Shown here in pieces: positions 32,797 to 41,922 of a DNA stretch of 64,000 nucleotides. A program made the position numbers and the translations under genes. This DNA is from Polyangia bacterium (GTDB lineage: Bacteria > Myxococcota_A > Polyangia > Nannocystales > Nannocystaceae). The notes under the pieces are model-generated. The model was not told the origin of the DNA. It was given only the letters and a program-made list of their open reading frames with translations, and did no database searches. The stretch is taken from assembly GCA_030429545.1 (NCBI GenBank), contig JAUIFF010000010.1:124001-188000 (forward strand), written 5' to 3'. Within the stretch, counting starts at the first letter, position 1, and the number at the start of each line of letters is the position of its first letter.

Positions 32797-34653
32797 ATGC
32801 AGTGGACGCAACAGGTCAACCAGCTACTCGTCGAGCTCATGGAGGTGGGGCGATTGGTTGCGGACCTCGGTTACGCCAAACGCGACCTTGTGGAGCTGTT
32901 CGCTCAACAAACTGAACCCGCCCGTGCCGCGCCCTTGTTTCGCGCACTTCGGTCGTGGGCGACAGGCAATCGCCCGCTGAAAAATGGCTACTTCATCGTG
33001 ACCTCCGGCGTCCGTCGCAGTACGCGATATCACCTGACAAAGAGCCCACATACAGTGCCGCGTAACCCCTCGAACCTGCCTGCCGCGACACAACAACGCG
33101 AGCCACAACCCATGGCTCGAGGCGCGGTCACCCTTATCCACGCTGATAATATGGAGATCCTGCCAAAACTCGCCGCCGCGAGTTTTCGTATGATCTATAT
33201 CGACCCTCCGTTCAACACCGGGCGAACCCAGTCGCGCCGCCGCATTCGCACCGAGCGGGTCAGTGGTGGTGGAGACCGAACCGGCTACAAAGGGGCGCGT
33301 TACAAGACGACAGTCCTAGGAGAGCAAAGCTATGAGGACACTTTTGGCGACGAATACCTCGCCTTCCTCGAGCCGCGGCTTCACGAGGCCTATCGGCTAT
33401 TGAGCCCCGATGGCAGTCTGTTTTTGCATCTCGACTACCGCGAGGTTCACTACGCGAAGATTATGCTCGACGGCATCTTCGGCCGTAACTCGTTTATCAA
33501 CGAGCTTATTTGGGCCTACGACTATGGCGCGCGGACCAAGAAGAAGTGGTCGGCCAAGCACGACAACATTCTTTGGTACGCCAAAACCCCCAACTCCTAT
33601 GTATTTAACTACAACGAAATGGACCGAATTCCATATATGGCCCCGGGCCTCGTCGGCCCCAAAAAAGCCGCCCGTGGTAAGACGCCAACCGATGTCTGGT
33701 GGCATACGATCGTCAGCCCTAACGGGAGCGAGAAAACCGGATACCCCACACAAAAACCCCTGGGTATCCTCCGGCGATTGGTGCGTGTACACTCAAACCC
33801 GGGAGACCGGTTGCTAGACTTTTTTGCCGGTAGCGGCACACTCGGAGAGGCGGGTGCATCCCTCGGCCGCGACGTGACGCTGATCGATGCCAACCCCGAG
33901 GCTCTCAAGGTCATGCGTAAACGACTCGCTCGGTTCACGCCTGCCCCCGAACCCGAAACACAAGCACCGGAACAAGTCGCTTCGAGTCGACCGCAGCCAG
34001 CGAACACGGCCACGCAGCCCCAAGTCGCGCCTATGGGCGAGCCCGCAATACCGCCGCCAGTACCCGTTGCAAACACCCTACCGCCCCCGCAAACAATCGT
34101 GTCCAATGGGACAGGCAACATGCCGCAGACACCGATGACTGCAAAGGCGCCGGGGCTCAAAACCTCGGAGCAACCTGTCGATGGGCCTGAGGGCCCCAGT
34201 AAGCTCGCCTCACCCGAGCCCCCGCGGCCGCCGGCAACAACTGGGTTGCCCATCGAGCCTCCCGGCACACTGCACCAAAATCGCCGCCGCCTAGGTAATG
34301 AGTCTGACTCGCGCAACCCGCTGTTCCGGGCACCAAAGCACCACCGCTCTGAGAACGCACCCGAACCATTTGCCCTGCCACAGGTATCGGCCATCGAAGT
34401 TAGCGAGCGTCCCGAGCCACCCGTCGGGAATGACCCGCTGCCTGTTGCCGCCACTAGTTTGCCGACTAGCAGCATCGGTGAGCAAGCGACAACATCACCT
34501 GCGACCTGTGTTCGGCAGCCGTCCTGTTCCATCGAAGATGTCGAGGCGACCTCCAGTAGCATGTATCAACAACTAAATTCGGGCAGTGTCGCCGCGAATC
34601 CCCAACCCGACAACCCACCTGACTGCGCGACGAGCCCAACAAACGAGTCCTAG
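32797..34653 (+). CDS. Beta-class DNA methylase with long Pro-rich C-terminal tail
   Basis: 618 aa from ATG 32797; the open frame from 32716 adds 27 residues without homology. Catalytic motif IV is DPPF (136-139), and SAM-binding motif I is FFAGSGT near residue 343, the beta-class order (IV before I), typical of N6-adenine or N4-cytosine methylases. Between them lie HLDYREVHYAKIMLD and the target-recognition part. Residues 1-105 form an extra N-terminal domain. From about residue 375 to the end is a Pro/Ser/Thr-rich disordered tail of some 240 residues, unusual for this family. No restriction gene is adjacent, so it is probably an orphan regulatory or protective methylase. Confidence 0.85.
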   Translation: MQWTQQVNQLLVELMEVGRLVADLGYAKRDLVELFAQQTEPARAAPLFRALRSWATGNRPLKNGYFIVTSGVRRSTRYHLTKSPHTVPRNPSNLPAATQQREPQPMARGAVTLIHADNMEILPKLAAASFRMIYIDPPFNTGRTQSRRRIRTERVSGGGDRTGYKGARYKTTVLGEQSYEDTFGDEYLAFLEPRLHEAYRLLSPDGSLFLHLDYREVHYAKIMLDGIFGRNSFINELIWAYDYGARTKKKWSAKHDNILWYAKTPNSYVFNYNEMDRIPYMAPGLVGPKKAARGKTPTDVWWHTIVSPNGSEKTGYPTQKPLGILRRLVRVHSNPGDRLLDFFAGSGTLGEAGASLGRDVTLIDANPEALKVMRKRLARFTPAPEPETQAPEQVASSRPQPANTATQPQVAPMGEPAIPPPVPVANTLPPPQTIVSNGTGNMPQTPMTAKAPGLKTSEQPVDGPEGPSKLASPEPPRPPATTGLPIEPPGTLHQNRRRLGNESDSRNPLFRAPKHHRSENAPEPFALPQVSAIEVSERPEPPVGNDPLPVAATSLPTSSIGEQATTSPATCVRQPSCSIEDVEATSSSMYQQLNSGSVAANPQPDNPPDCATSPTNES

Positions 34654-34658
34654 AAAAT

Positions 34659-35039
34659 CTACGGGAGATTCGCCTCGCGCTCGATTTCCCAGCGCCCATC
34701 GATACACCAAAGCGCTTCGCTGTAGCCGCCTGGCTCGCCCCACGAGATGACGCAAAAGCCAGCTTCGGAAGCACACGGCGTGCCCTCTTTCGGTAGAGGT
34801 TGACAGGCGTCTGCCGCCGGGTTGCCGGCGGGTTGCTCGGGTTTACTCGGTCGCCGGGCACTGGTTGCCGTCGGGTCGTCCGCGGCCACCTGGTTGTTGT
34901 TCTTTGCGGATTCGGACGGTCCCGCCTGGACCGTTGGCCGTTGCTCCTGACCGACTCCAGCAACCGTCGCCGGCGAGCAGCCGATGCAGTGCACGAGGGT
35001 GCTGGCACTCAAAACAAGCTGACGAACGGGCACGAGCAC
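34659..35039 (-). CDS. Small Cys-rich lipoprotein
   Basis: 126 aa from GTG 35039 (GTG 35033 possible). A short signal ends in LVHCIGC, an acceptable lipobox. A Pro/Ala/Asn-rich linker leads to a small domain with Cys residues (DACQPLPKEGTPC, AGFCVISW, LWCIDGRWE), probably disulfide-bonded. The WCIDGRWE end is reminiscent of short Cys-rich modules in other myxobacterial surface proteins. It is convergent with the methylase gene, with only 5 bp between the stop codons. Confidence 0.65.
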   Translation of the reverse strand: MLVPVRQLVLSASTLVHCIGCSPATVAGVGQEQRPTVQAGPSESAKNNNQVAADDPTATSARRPSKPEQPAGNPAADACQPLPKEGTPCASEAGFCVISWGEPGGYSEALWCIDGRWEIEREANLP

Positions 35040-35100
35040 AGCTTACGCGAAAACCGCAACCAGTAGTCCCGGGTTTCGTACTGATCGCTTCTACGCGCGC

Positions 35101-36024
35101 TTAAGGTTGGTTGGCATGGGCCAGTGCATAGTCAAACGCCCCCTGAACCGCTGCGACCTGGGCGGCATTGCACTGCTCAGGCGTCGCCTGGGGGCTGTCG
35201 GGATAGACCTCGGTGGTAGTCGTAAACCGGGCATCGGTGACCCCGGCACACAACCCAAGGGGTTTGCACGGATAGTTGATCACGCCCGGTTGCACGACTT
35301 TCGAGCCGATGATTTCGCCGTTTTGGTCGGCCGGGGCGATGTGGGTGACCTGCCCAACCGCGGCGATAATCGCCGCCTGAAACCCGGGCTGCGGATTTTC
35401 GGTATCGCCGACCGTGTAAAACCCATCGGGAATATGGCCCGGCTCAAAAGCCTTGCCGTCGCGGGCTGCAAGTGCTGGACGAAACTCGTTTTCGTCGCTG
35501 TCGGTGGTTTCGTGCAGGTCGATATGGACCAGGAATTTCACGCCCAAGCCGGCGACCAATGCCATCACTGCGGCGGATTCCTCGGCTGGACTGTCGGCGA
35601 CGAACGAGCGGTTAGGGTCGATCGCGCGGGGATTCCAGCGGTTGATAACCTCGTATCCCCATGGGCTGACACACGGGGCGACAACAAAGTTGAGGCGACC
35701 GATGTAGTTCGCCGCAGCGGAATGTAGGAAGGCCAATGCCCCCTGGACACCGCTGGTTTCGTAACCGTGCACCCCGCCAGTCACAAGGGCCCAAGGAGCT
35801 GCCTCCCCAGCTTCGCGATTACTCACCGCATACAGCGGGTAGCGCTCGCGGTCGATCGGGAGCGCCCCATATTGGTGCACATGCATAGTACCTGGCAACC
35901 GCCGCAGTGATGTGAGCACCTCGCCGGCGTAGCTGCGCCTGCGGGTCTGCCGTGAGAACCACTCCGTTCGCTCCTGCTCGCTCCAGGGCTGACCGGGTGT
36001 GCCTATCGGGTAGAACCGTTTCAT
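35101..36024 (-). CDS. M14-family zinc carboxypeptidase-like protein
   Basis: 307 aa from ATG 36024 (the in-frame ATG at 36069 adds 15 residues). The zinc-binding HxxE is in GGVHGYETSG, the distal His in HIDLHETTDSD, a substrate-carboxylate-binding Asn-Arg is suggested by AIDPNRSF, and the general base Glu lies in TTTTEVYPDSP. These fit M14 peptidases of the succinylglutamate-desuccinylase-like or gamma-D-glutamyl type. No signal peptide is visible, so it is probably cytoplasmic. Confidence 0.85.
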   Translation of the reverse strand: MKRFYPIGTPGQPWSEQERTEWFSRQTRRRSYAGEVLTSLRRLPGTMHVHQYGALPIDRERYPLYAVSNREAGEAAPWALVTGGVHGYETSGVQGALAFLHSAAANYIGRLNFVVAPCVSPWGYEVINRWNPRAIDPNRSFVADSPAEESAAVMALVAGLGVKFLVHIDLHETTDSDENEFRPALAARDGKAFEPGHIPDGFYTVGDTENPQPGFQAAIIAAVGQVTHIAPADQNGEIIGSKVVQPGVINYPCKPLGLCAGVTDARFTTTTEVYPDSPQATPEQCNAAQVAAVQGAFDYALAHANQP

Positions 36025-36096
36025 TGCCCCGTTTTTGCCACACTTTCGCGGCCTCGACAACGCCCACATCCGCGATTTGATTGTATAAACACTTTT

Positions 36097-36873
36097 TTAG
36101 CTCGAGGCCGATGCATAGGTACGCAACGACAACCGCCAGCCCACACGCGCGACCACAGCGAGCCCGAGGGCCGTCCCCATCGCAGCCAATAGGGTCGCAA
36201 CCTCCAGGGTCCCGAGCAGGGCTTGTGCGGGATAGGTCGTCATGATCGCCAACGGGATCGCGTACATAAAAATCGCCTTGAGGACCCCCTGAAACACGTG
36301 GACGGGCCAACGCCCAAAATTGAGAATCGACTCCAATAGCACCGCGAGGTTTTGTAGGCGAATCGCACGAAAACTGATGCACAACATCAACACGCCAATC
36401 GCGTAGAGGGCGACGACACCACTGGCTCCGACGACAAATGAGGTGGTGATTTCGCCGAGACTAGGGACGTGGCCTATCTTCCACAGGCTCAAGCAAACCA
36501 GGCCAACACCGAGTACAAATTCGGTTGCTCGCCACGGTGCGAAATCGGTGACAAGACACAGAAGTAGCGCATCGGCGGGCCGCAGCAGGACATAATCGAG
36601 GGTCCCGTGGCGAATGTGATTCATGGTCGCTATCAGCGATGGCTCTAAAAAAAATCCAAAGATACTCGAGCAGATTAAAAACCATCCGCTGAGGACCATC
36701 AGTTGCCAGGCTCCCCATCCGGCGACAAGCCCCTGGTGATCGACAGCGACCAGCAGCGGAACGATACCGACGAGGCTCCAGAGCAAAGAGAGAACCCCTT
36801 CGCTCCAAAAACCCACTCGATACTGCAGCGCGGCCAGACAACTGATTCGCAACTGGGCGCCAATGATCCGCAT
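36097..36873 (-). CDS. ABC exporter permease, DUF990-like (second subunit)
   Basis: 258 aa from ATG 36873, which gives the family's usual short lead into the LxxxLQYRxxFW segment. GTG 36912, overlapping the preceding stop as GTGA, is the alternative start. Six hydrophobic segments are visible. RHGTLDYVLLRPADALLL is the conserved cytoplasmic loop of ABC-2-like DUF990 permeases. It is the last gene of the ATPase-permease-permease operon and should form the heteromeric membrane pore with the subunit at 36909. Confidence 0.85.
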   Translation of the reverse strand: MRIIGAQLRISCLAALQYRVGFWSEGVLSLLWSLVGIVPLLVAVDHQGLVAGWGAWQLMVLSGWFLICSSIFGFFLEPSLIATMNHIRHGTLDYVLLRPADALLLCLVTDFAPWRATEFVLGVGLVCLSLWKIGHVPSLGEITTSFVVGASGVVALYAIGVLMLCISFRAIRLQNLAVLLESILNFGRWPVHVFQGVLKAIFMYAIPLAIMTTYPAQALLGTLEVATLLAAMGTALGLAVVARVGWRLSLRTYASASS

Positions 36874-36908
36874 CGCGTGTAAACATGTATGCACAAATTT
36901 TCGCCGGC

Positions 36909-37700
36909 TCACGCACCCACCGCCCCATAAACTCGCAACCCTCGGCGCCAGCATAGCCGTGCCATCAGGGCGTGCAGCCCAACCCAGACCCACTGGACAC
37001 CCAGGCCTCGCCAGGCTTCGCCGGTTGCGAGCTTGCCAGTTGCAAGTTCGACAATAAACCCGAATGACGCGTGAAATGGCAGTAGGTCGACGACCGCAAC
37101 CACCCCCTCGGGCATCAGTGAAATCGGGACGACGTAGCCGGATAACACCACGAAAAACCCAAGCCAAAAATCATAGATCCCGGTCGCGCTCGTCACCCAA
37201 AATGCCAAACAACCAATGATGACCTGGCTGATAAAGACGATCAGCCACCCACCAACCAGTGCAGGTACAATCATGGTCAACGTGACCAAGCTGGTGTCGA
37301 GCGTCCCCGCGCCAACGAACAGTAGGACGGCGAGTCCAAGTGGCAACGCGAGCAGGAGGCGGACCGGCAACGCCGCGATGTTGGCAACGAGATGGTGTAC
37401 CAACGGGTGCACCGGGCGCAACATCAACGTGCTCAGCTCACCAGTCCGGATCTGCCGATCAAGGTCCCACACCACCCACGACGACGTCAACTGGCGAACC
37501 AAGAACGCGGTGACAAAATACCCGACGAAGTCAGCCTGTGTATAGTCACCAACTGGGCTCTTGGCCGCCATCCCCGCCCACAATGCGAGCGCAACCAGGG
37601 GAAAGCATGAGGCCAGGATCCAGACAAACAAGGCGGTACGATAGGCGATCGCTTCGGCCAGACCGAGCCGGAAAATCGCCAGCCACTTGCGCGGCTTCAT
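36909..37700 (-). CDS. ABC exporter permease, DUF990-like (first subunit)
   Basis: 263 aa, six predicted membrane segments. AEAIAYRTALFVWIL and RQIRTGELSTLMLRPVHPLVHH are the hallmark N-terminal and loop motifs of the ABC-2/DUF990 family. The start codon overlaps the stop of the ATPase gene by 4 bp (ATGA), indicating translational coupling. The substrate is unknown; relatives have been linked to export of lipids or peptides, which is not testable here. Confidence 0.87.
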   Translation of the reverse strand: MKPRKWLAIFRLGLAEAIAYRTALFVWILASCFPLVALALWAGMAAKSPVGDYTQADFVGYFVTAFLVRQLTSSWVVWDLDRQIRTGELSTLMLRPVHPLVHHLVANIAALPVRLLLALPLGLAVLLFVGAGTLDTSLVTLTMIVPALVGGWLIVFISQVIIGCLAFWVTSATGIYDFWLGFFVVLSGYVVPISLMPEGVVAVVDLLPFHASFGFIVELATGKLATGEAWRGLGVQWVWVGLHALMARLCWRRGLRVYGAVGA

Positions 37701-38767
37701 GCGGCTCCCTCAGGTTGTGAGGCAGTACCGGCATCGGCCCGCGAGCGAGAAAATAACTCCCGCATGACCTCTTCGAGCGGCGCGTCGGAAACTTCGAGGT
37801 CGCGGCAGTCCGGCAGCTGCACCAACACCGAGACAACCTCGGGCACGCGGCCCGGATCGACGTCGAGCGTCAACCGCCCGTCCCCCGTATCGACAACGCT
37901 CCCAAGTTGGGCAAGGCGTTCGGATGGCGGCAGGTCAACAGCTCGCACACTGACACGCCGCAGCGGCCGGATCCTCCGGGTTAGGGCCTCGATGCTGCCA
38001 TCAAACCGCAAGTTGCCGTCGTCGATCACAATGATCCGCGGACACAGGGCGGCGACATCTTCCATGTAGTGGCTGGTGAGGATCACCGTGGCCCCGTGGT
38101 TTTCGTTGTATGTACGAATAAACTCCCGCAGGGACAGTTGCATGGCGACATCCATGCCGATGGTCGGCTCGTCTAAAAACAATATCGACGGACCGTGTAA
38201 AAGCGCGGCCGCAAGCTCGCACTTCATCCGTTCGCCAAGGCTCAGGGTGCGAACCGGCTGGCGCATCACCTCCCCTATCTCGAGTCGCTCGACCAACTCC
38301 CCTAGGCGGCGCTTGTAAGTCGGGGTGTCGATCTCAAACACCACGCGATTGAGCTCAAAGGTGTCGACAGCCGGCAGGTCCCAACTGAGCTGACGCTTTT
38401 GGCCCATCACCAGGCTTATCGAGCGCAAAAACCCGTGGTGCCTGGTTTGCGGTACATAGCCCGAGACCCGAACCGTCCCGGCGGTCGGGTACAACAGGCC
38501 GGCGAGGATCTTGAGTGTGGTGGTTTTTCCGGCGCCGTTGGGCCCTAAAAACCCGACGCGCTCGCCGGCTTCGATCGCAAACGAAAGTTCGCGGATAGCC
38601 GTGACTTCGGTGTAATCGCGCCGAAATAACGCCGCGAAAGCCGCCTTCAGGCCAGCCTCGCGCCGTGGGACGCGAAACCGCTTGGTCAACCCTTCGACGA
38701 CAACTGCCGGCCCGGACACCGGGTGGAGCCTACCGCGTTTTGCCCGGCAAACGCCAAATCGCAGCAT
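37697..38767 (-). CDS. ABC exporter ATP-binding protein
   Basis: 356 aa. Walker A GPNGAGKTT, Q-loop MGQKRQ, signature-like LSLGERMKCE, Walker B ILFLDEPTIG and the switch His in LTSHYMED are all present. The extended N-terminus (residues about 18-50) with FRVPRREAGLKAAFAALF matches the subgroup that pairs with DUF990 permeases. The C-terminal 90 residues are an accessory domain. First gene of a tight three-gene operon (4-bp overlap, then a second overlap or short gap) that encodes a complete exporter. Confidence 0.92.
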   Translation of the reverse strand: MLRFGVCRAKRGRLHPVSGPAVVVEGLTKRFRVPRREAGLKAAFAALFRRDYTEVTAIRELSFAIEAGERVGFLGPNGAGKTTTLKILAGLLYPTAGTVRVSGYVPQTRHHGFLRSISLVMGQKRQLSWDLPAVDTFELNRVVFEIDTPTYKRRLGELVERLEIGEVMRQPVRTLSLGERMKCELAAALLHGPSILFLDEPTIGMDVAMQLSLREFIRTYNENHGATVILTSHYMEDVAALCPRIIVIDDGNLRFDGSIEALTRRIRPLRRVSVRAVDLPPSERLAQLGSVVDTGDGRLTLDVDPGRVPEVVSVLVQLPDCRDLEVSDAPLEEVMRELFSRSRADAGTASQPEGAA

Positions 38768-38919
38768 CTAGGAGTAAGCGAGAGAGCCTTCGTGAGTGAG
38801 CCCGCACATGCGCTTGTCCCAGTCTCATAGACCGGTTAACCTACCGCGGTCGGAACATTCCAGGGCGCCGCGCTGTCGGCCCTGGCCACCGACAACAGCG
38901 CACCGAGGAGTCAACCCCC

Positions 38920-39684
38920 GTGAATCAATTCCAGTCTCAGCATCAATACGAAGAACCCCATGCGGGGTACCACCACGGCCAGATGTACACCGCCGCCGAG
39001 GCTTCGGTCGAGGAGCGGGCCAAGTTCATCGAGCGGACCTATATGCACCTCGCCGGTGCGATCGGCCTGTTCGTTCTGCTCGAAGCCATCATCCTCAACA
39101 TCCCCGGCGTCGACACCTTCACCTTCAATATGCTCAGCGGCAGTTCCTACAGCTGGCTGATTGTGCTGGGGCTGTTCATGGGCGTCAGCATGTTGGCCGA
39201 CCGTTGGGCGCGCTCGAGCACCTCGGTTGGGATGCAATACGCTGGCCTGGCGCTATACGTCATTGCAGAGGTCATCATCTTTGTCCCGCTGTTGCTGATT
39301 GCCCAGATGGTGGCGGCAAGCACCGGTGACAACATCATCTTGACCGCCGGGGTCTCGACGATGGCGATCTTCTCGGCTCTCACCGGCTACGTGATGTACA
39401 CCAAGCGCGATTTCTCGTGGATGCGGGGAGCTCTCGTCATCGCCGGGTTCGCCGCGATGGGCCTGATCGTCGCCAGCATTTTGTTTGGCTTTGGTCTAGG
39501 CGTCATCTTCACCGTAGCGATGATCGCATTCGCAGCCTGCTACATCCTCTACTACACGTCGAACGTGTTGCACCACTACCACACGAGCCAACATGTCGCC
39601 GCAGCCCTGTCGCTGTTCTCGGCTGTTGCCCTGTTGTTCTGGTACGTTCTACGGTTGGTCATCGCGCTCTCCGGCCGCGACTAA
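38920..39684 (+). CDS. Bax inhibitor-1/YccA family membrane protein
   Basis: 254 aa from GTG 38920, with GAGGAG about 10 nt upstream. Seven hydrophobic segments follow a 30-residue hydrophilic His-rich N-terminus. The segments RTYMHLAGAIGLFVL, ALTGYVMYTKRDFSWMRG and YYTSNVLHHYHTSQHVAAAL are typical of bacterial BI-1 proteins, which act as pH-sensitive calcium leak channels in characterised members. It is monocistronic, divergent from the ABC operon. Confidence 0.9.
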   Translation: MNQFQSQHQYEEPHAGYHHGQMYTAAEASVEERAKFIERTYMHLAGAIGLFVLLEAIILNIPGVDTFTFNMLSGSSYSWLIVLGLFMGVSMLADRWARSSTSVGMQYAGLALYVIAEVIIFVPLLLIAQMVAASTGDNIILTAGVSTMAIFSALTGYVMYTKRDFSWMRGALVIAGFAAMGLIVASILFGFGLGVIFTVAMIAFAACYILYYTSNVLHHYHTSQHVAAALSLFSAVALLFWYVLRLVIALSGRD

Positions 39685-39833
39685 TCAATCCTCCGGAGCA
39701 CATCACACGGGCCGCTTGTCGGCCCGTTTGCATTTAAATCTGTCGTTCATCTCCCGACATATCCTCCCTTCTGTTGTCCGCATAAACACTGATTCGTGAC
39801 GTATCGGTGAAATCGGGCTACCCTCCTTAGACA

Positions 39834-40826
39834 ATGTTGTCCGCGTCCAAAGAACGCGGTGCGTTTACGCTCGCCTTATCTTGCTTACTCATTTCCGCGT
39901 GTTCCTCAGATGCCAGCAACTTTGGCTCCGAGGGCAACCAAACGGGTGCTGGTTCGGGTGCGTCGAGTACCGCAGGCACTTCGTCGGATAGCTCTGAAAC
40001 AGAGACTTCCTCTTCAGCAGGCACCGACGATGCAGGCACAACTTCTTCGACTGGTGGTGGCGGACCGACCTCCTCGACCGGGTCGAGCTCCGATGGTCAA
40101 ACCGAGTCCTGTGGCACCGAAAGTTGCGAGCCGGACGAGGGGGCCCAGCGCGAGTGCGAAGTCGTCGACCAGAACTGCCCACCCGGGCAAAAGTGTATGC
40201 CCTACGCCTCGGCCGGTGACCTCAACCGCGACAGTACCCACTGCGTCGAAGTTGTGGCCGACCCCCAACCACCGGGTGCTCCGTGCACCGTCGACGATTG
40301 GCCCGCAAGTGGGTTTGACTCCTGCGACGACCAGAGCATGTGCTTCAATGTCGACCCCGAAACGCTAGCTGGTACATGCGCAGCGTTTTGCGATGGGGAT
40401 AGCTGGCCGTACTCCTGCGAGGATCCGCTTGCCCACTGCCTGCTGGCCAACGAAAAACTCGTAGCGGTGTGTGTCCGCGACTGTGACCCGCTCAAACAAG
40501 ACTGCGCCGAGGGCCAGGCCTGCTACCCGACTGAATCGGGAACCTACGAGTGTGATTGGGACCAGTCAGGCTCGGAGGGCAACTACCAAAGTGCATGTAC
40601 ATCGCACCGCGATTGCCAGGCAGGTTCGCTGTGTGCCCCGGGTATGTTCGTTTACGGGTGTGCCGACGAGGCCTGCTGCACGGACTTTTGCGCGCTCGAC
40701 CAGGAACAGCTCGACGACCTCGGCTGCCCCGACATGGACAAGGGGGTCGAGTGCCGCTCGCTGCACCAACCCCTCGGCCTCCCCGCTCCTGGTAAGCAAC
40801 ATGGGGCCTGCCTGCGAGCGCCCTAG
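39834..40826 (+). CDS. Cys-rich lipoprotein with Ser/Thr linker
   Basis: 330 aa. Lipobox LLISAC, then about 65 residues of Ser/Thr/Gly/Glu linker, then a Cys-rich domain with some 24 cysteines (NCPPGQKCMPY, CDDQSMCFN, CAAFCDGD, CVRDCDP, GQACYP, CCTDFC). The repeated xCPPGxxC and QxCYP patterns fit small disulfide-bonded modules found repeatedly in Nannocystineae secretomes (relatives are sometimes mislabelled as ribulose-phosphate epimerases). It is probably a cell-surface protein; enzymatic activity is not evident. Confidence 0.8.
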   Translation: MLSASKERGAFTLALSCLLISACSSDASNFGSEGNQTGAGSGASSTAGTSSDSSETETSSSAGTDDAGTTSSTGGGGPTSSTGSSSDGQTESCGTESCEPDEGAQRECEVVDQNCPPGQKCMPYASAGDLNRDSTHCVEVVADPQPPGAPCTVDDWPASGFDSCDDQSMCFNVDPETLAGTCAAFCDGDSWPYSCEDPLAHCLLANEKLVAVCVRDCDPLKQDCAEGQACYPTESGTYECDWDQSGSEGNYQSACTSHRDCQAGSLCAPGMFVYGCADEACCTDFCALDQEQLDDLGCPDMDKGVECRSLHQPLGLPAPGKQHGACLRAP

Positions 40827-40835
40827 AAACGGCTC

Positions 40836-41207
40836 CTACGCACCTCGAAGCCAGACCTCGATCGGGTTGCCGTCGGGGTCGGTCACTTCAAAGTGGCTGT
40901 CGTCGGGGGCCGCGAGTACCTTGGCACCGGCGTTTAGAACCTGTGCATATGCAGATTCTAAATCGTCGACTTCGAGCCACAACGCAAACGCGGGCTCATG
41001 TGGCCATCTGCTCGGCTTGGCCCGCTCGGCGTTGGCCAGCAACATCAAGCGAAGTCCGTCCAAGTCCAGCGCTGTCGGTGGCAGGTTTGAATCGCCAGCA
41101 ACGGGCATCGCGCCCAACCCCTGGCAATAAAACCGTGCCGTCCGGCGTTGGTCGGTGCACACCACCGTGATTGCATGCATATGCATTCGCACGCCCACTT
41201 TGTCCAT
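40836..41207 (-). CDS. VOC/glyoxalase-family protein
   Basis: 123 aa from ATG 41207, which lies one base after the TAG stop of the upstream gene with GGAGG spanning that junction, so translation is coupled. It contains two beta-alpha-beta-beta-beta halves (AITVVCTDQRRTARFYCQGLG, FEVTDPDGNPIEVWL). Metal-ligand candidates are the His near residue 9 and E in PIEVW. Family members are isomerases, dioxygenases or resistance proteins; the specific one cannot be told. The start region contains the dispersed motif as GCATGCATATGCA. Confidence 0.8.
   Translation of the reverse strand: MDKVGVRMHMHAITVVCTDQRRTARFYCQGLGAMPVAGDSNLPPTALDLDGLRLMLLANAERAKPSRWPHEPAFALWLEVDDLESAYAQVLNAGAKVLAAPDDSHFEVTDPDGNPIEVWLRGA
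40944..40953. repeat. Perfect palindrome TGCATATGCA, dispersed alternating motif
   Basis: The same perfect 10-bp palindrome occurs again at 43641-43650, and an extended variant (TGCATGCATATGCA) at 41172-41185. All three lie inside genes on the minus strand. Confidence 0.5.
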
Positions 41208-41208
41208 C

Positions 41209-41835
41209 CTAGCCTCCGACACGCCGGGCCAGCTCAGCCCGCTCGTCGGCACTCAAGACAATCGGTTTGGCCCGTGGGGTGCCGTCGTCGGCAAAAAATG
41301 GCGAGGGCCGGGCTTCCCCGCGGACCCATCCCTTGAGCAACAATGAAACCGCGTGCCACAGCACTCCCGCCTTCTCAAAAAAGCTCAACTTTCGCCCGCC
41401 GTCGCCGACAAAACCGACCTGGCCGTTGACGTGTGCCCGTACCGGCCCGGCTGTCACATCCCGAGGCTGCCCCTGCGCCTCATGGTCGGTAAACAGGGCC
41501 ATCATCCCACAAAATGGTGCTTTGGCGGTCGCCATGGTGTTGCCGACCGGGGTATTGCAACACGAGGCATACCAGCGCATGAGCCCCTTGGGGGTGAGGC
41601 GCATACACGCGAGGTGGTTCTCCCCCTCCGTAATTTTGATGCGCGCCGGCGAAAGTTGGTAGATATCGGTTCCGCCATCGGCATTGAGCATGTCATCGCT
41701 ACGGCCGAGGTAGTGGGCGAAGGCCTGGCAATCGTTGCAATAGCAAACAATACGGTTCCCACGTTCGGGTGCGACCTCCTTGGCGATCCCACGCAGGGCA
41801 CCACATGAACAACGCAAGGGGACATCAACCGCCAT
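41209..41835 (-). CDS. DUF6151/GFA-like zinc-binding protein
   Basis: 208 aa. Zinc-ligand candidates are CSCGAL near the N-terminus, CYCNDCQAF and ASCCNTPV, matching the Cys clusters of GFA-like (glutathione-dependent formaldehyde-activating enzyme) folds as in the DUF6151 family. The C-terminal half is helical. It is co-translated with the VOC protein, a pairing consistent with aldehyde or glutathione-adduct metabolism, but this is inference from neighbourhood. Confidence 0.75.
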   Translation of the reverse strand: MAVDVPLRCSCGALRGIAKEVAPERGNRIVCYCNDCQAFAHYLGRSDDMLNADGGTDIYQLSPARIKITEGENHLACMRLTPKGLMRWYASCCNTPVGNTMATAKAPFCGMMALFTDHEAQGQPRDVTAGPVRAHVNGQVGFVGDGGRKLSFFEKAGVLWHAVSLLLKGWVRGEARPSPFFADDGTPRAKPIVLSADERAELARRVGG

Positions 41836-41922
41836 GCCGGCAACCTACGCCGGAAGTCGCAAAAACGCAACGAGGGGTCGCCCATGGGCTCAAACAACCC
41901 GTTCGAGCGTGGCCCACGGGCC

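Noticed and set aside
32797..34653. Type III or type II restriction-modification system
   Set aside because: Only the methylase is present; the flanking genes are a kinase and a small lipoprotein.
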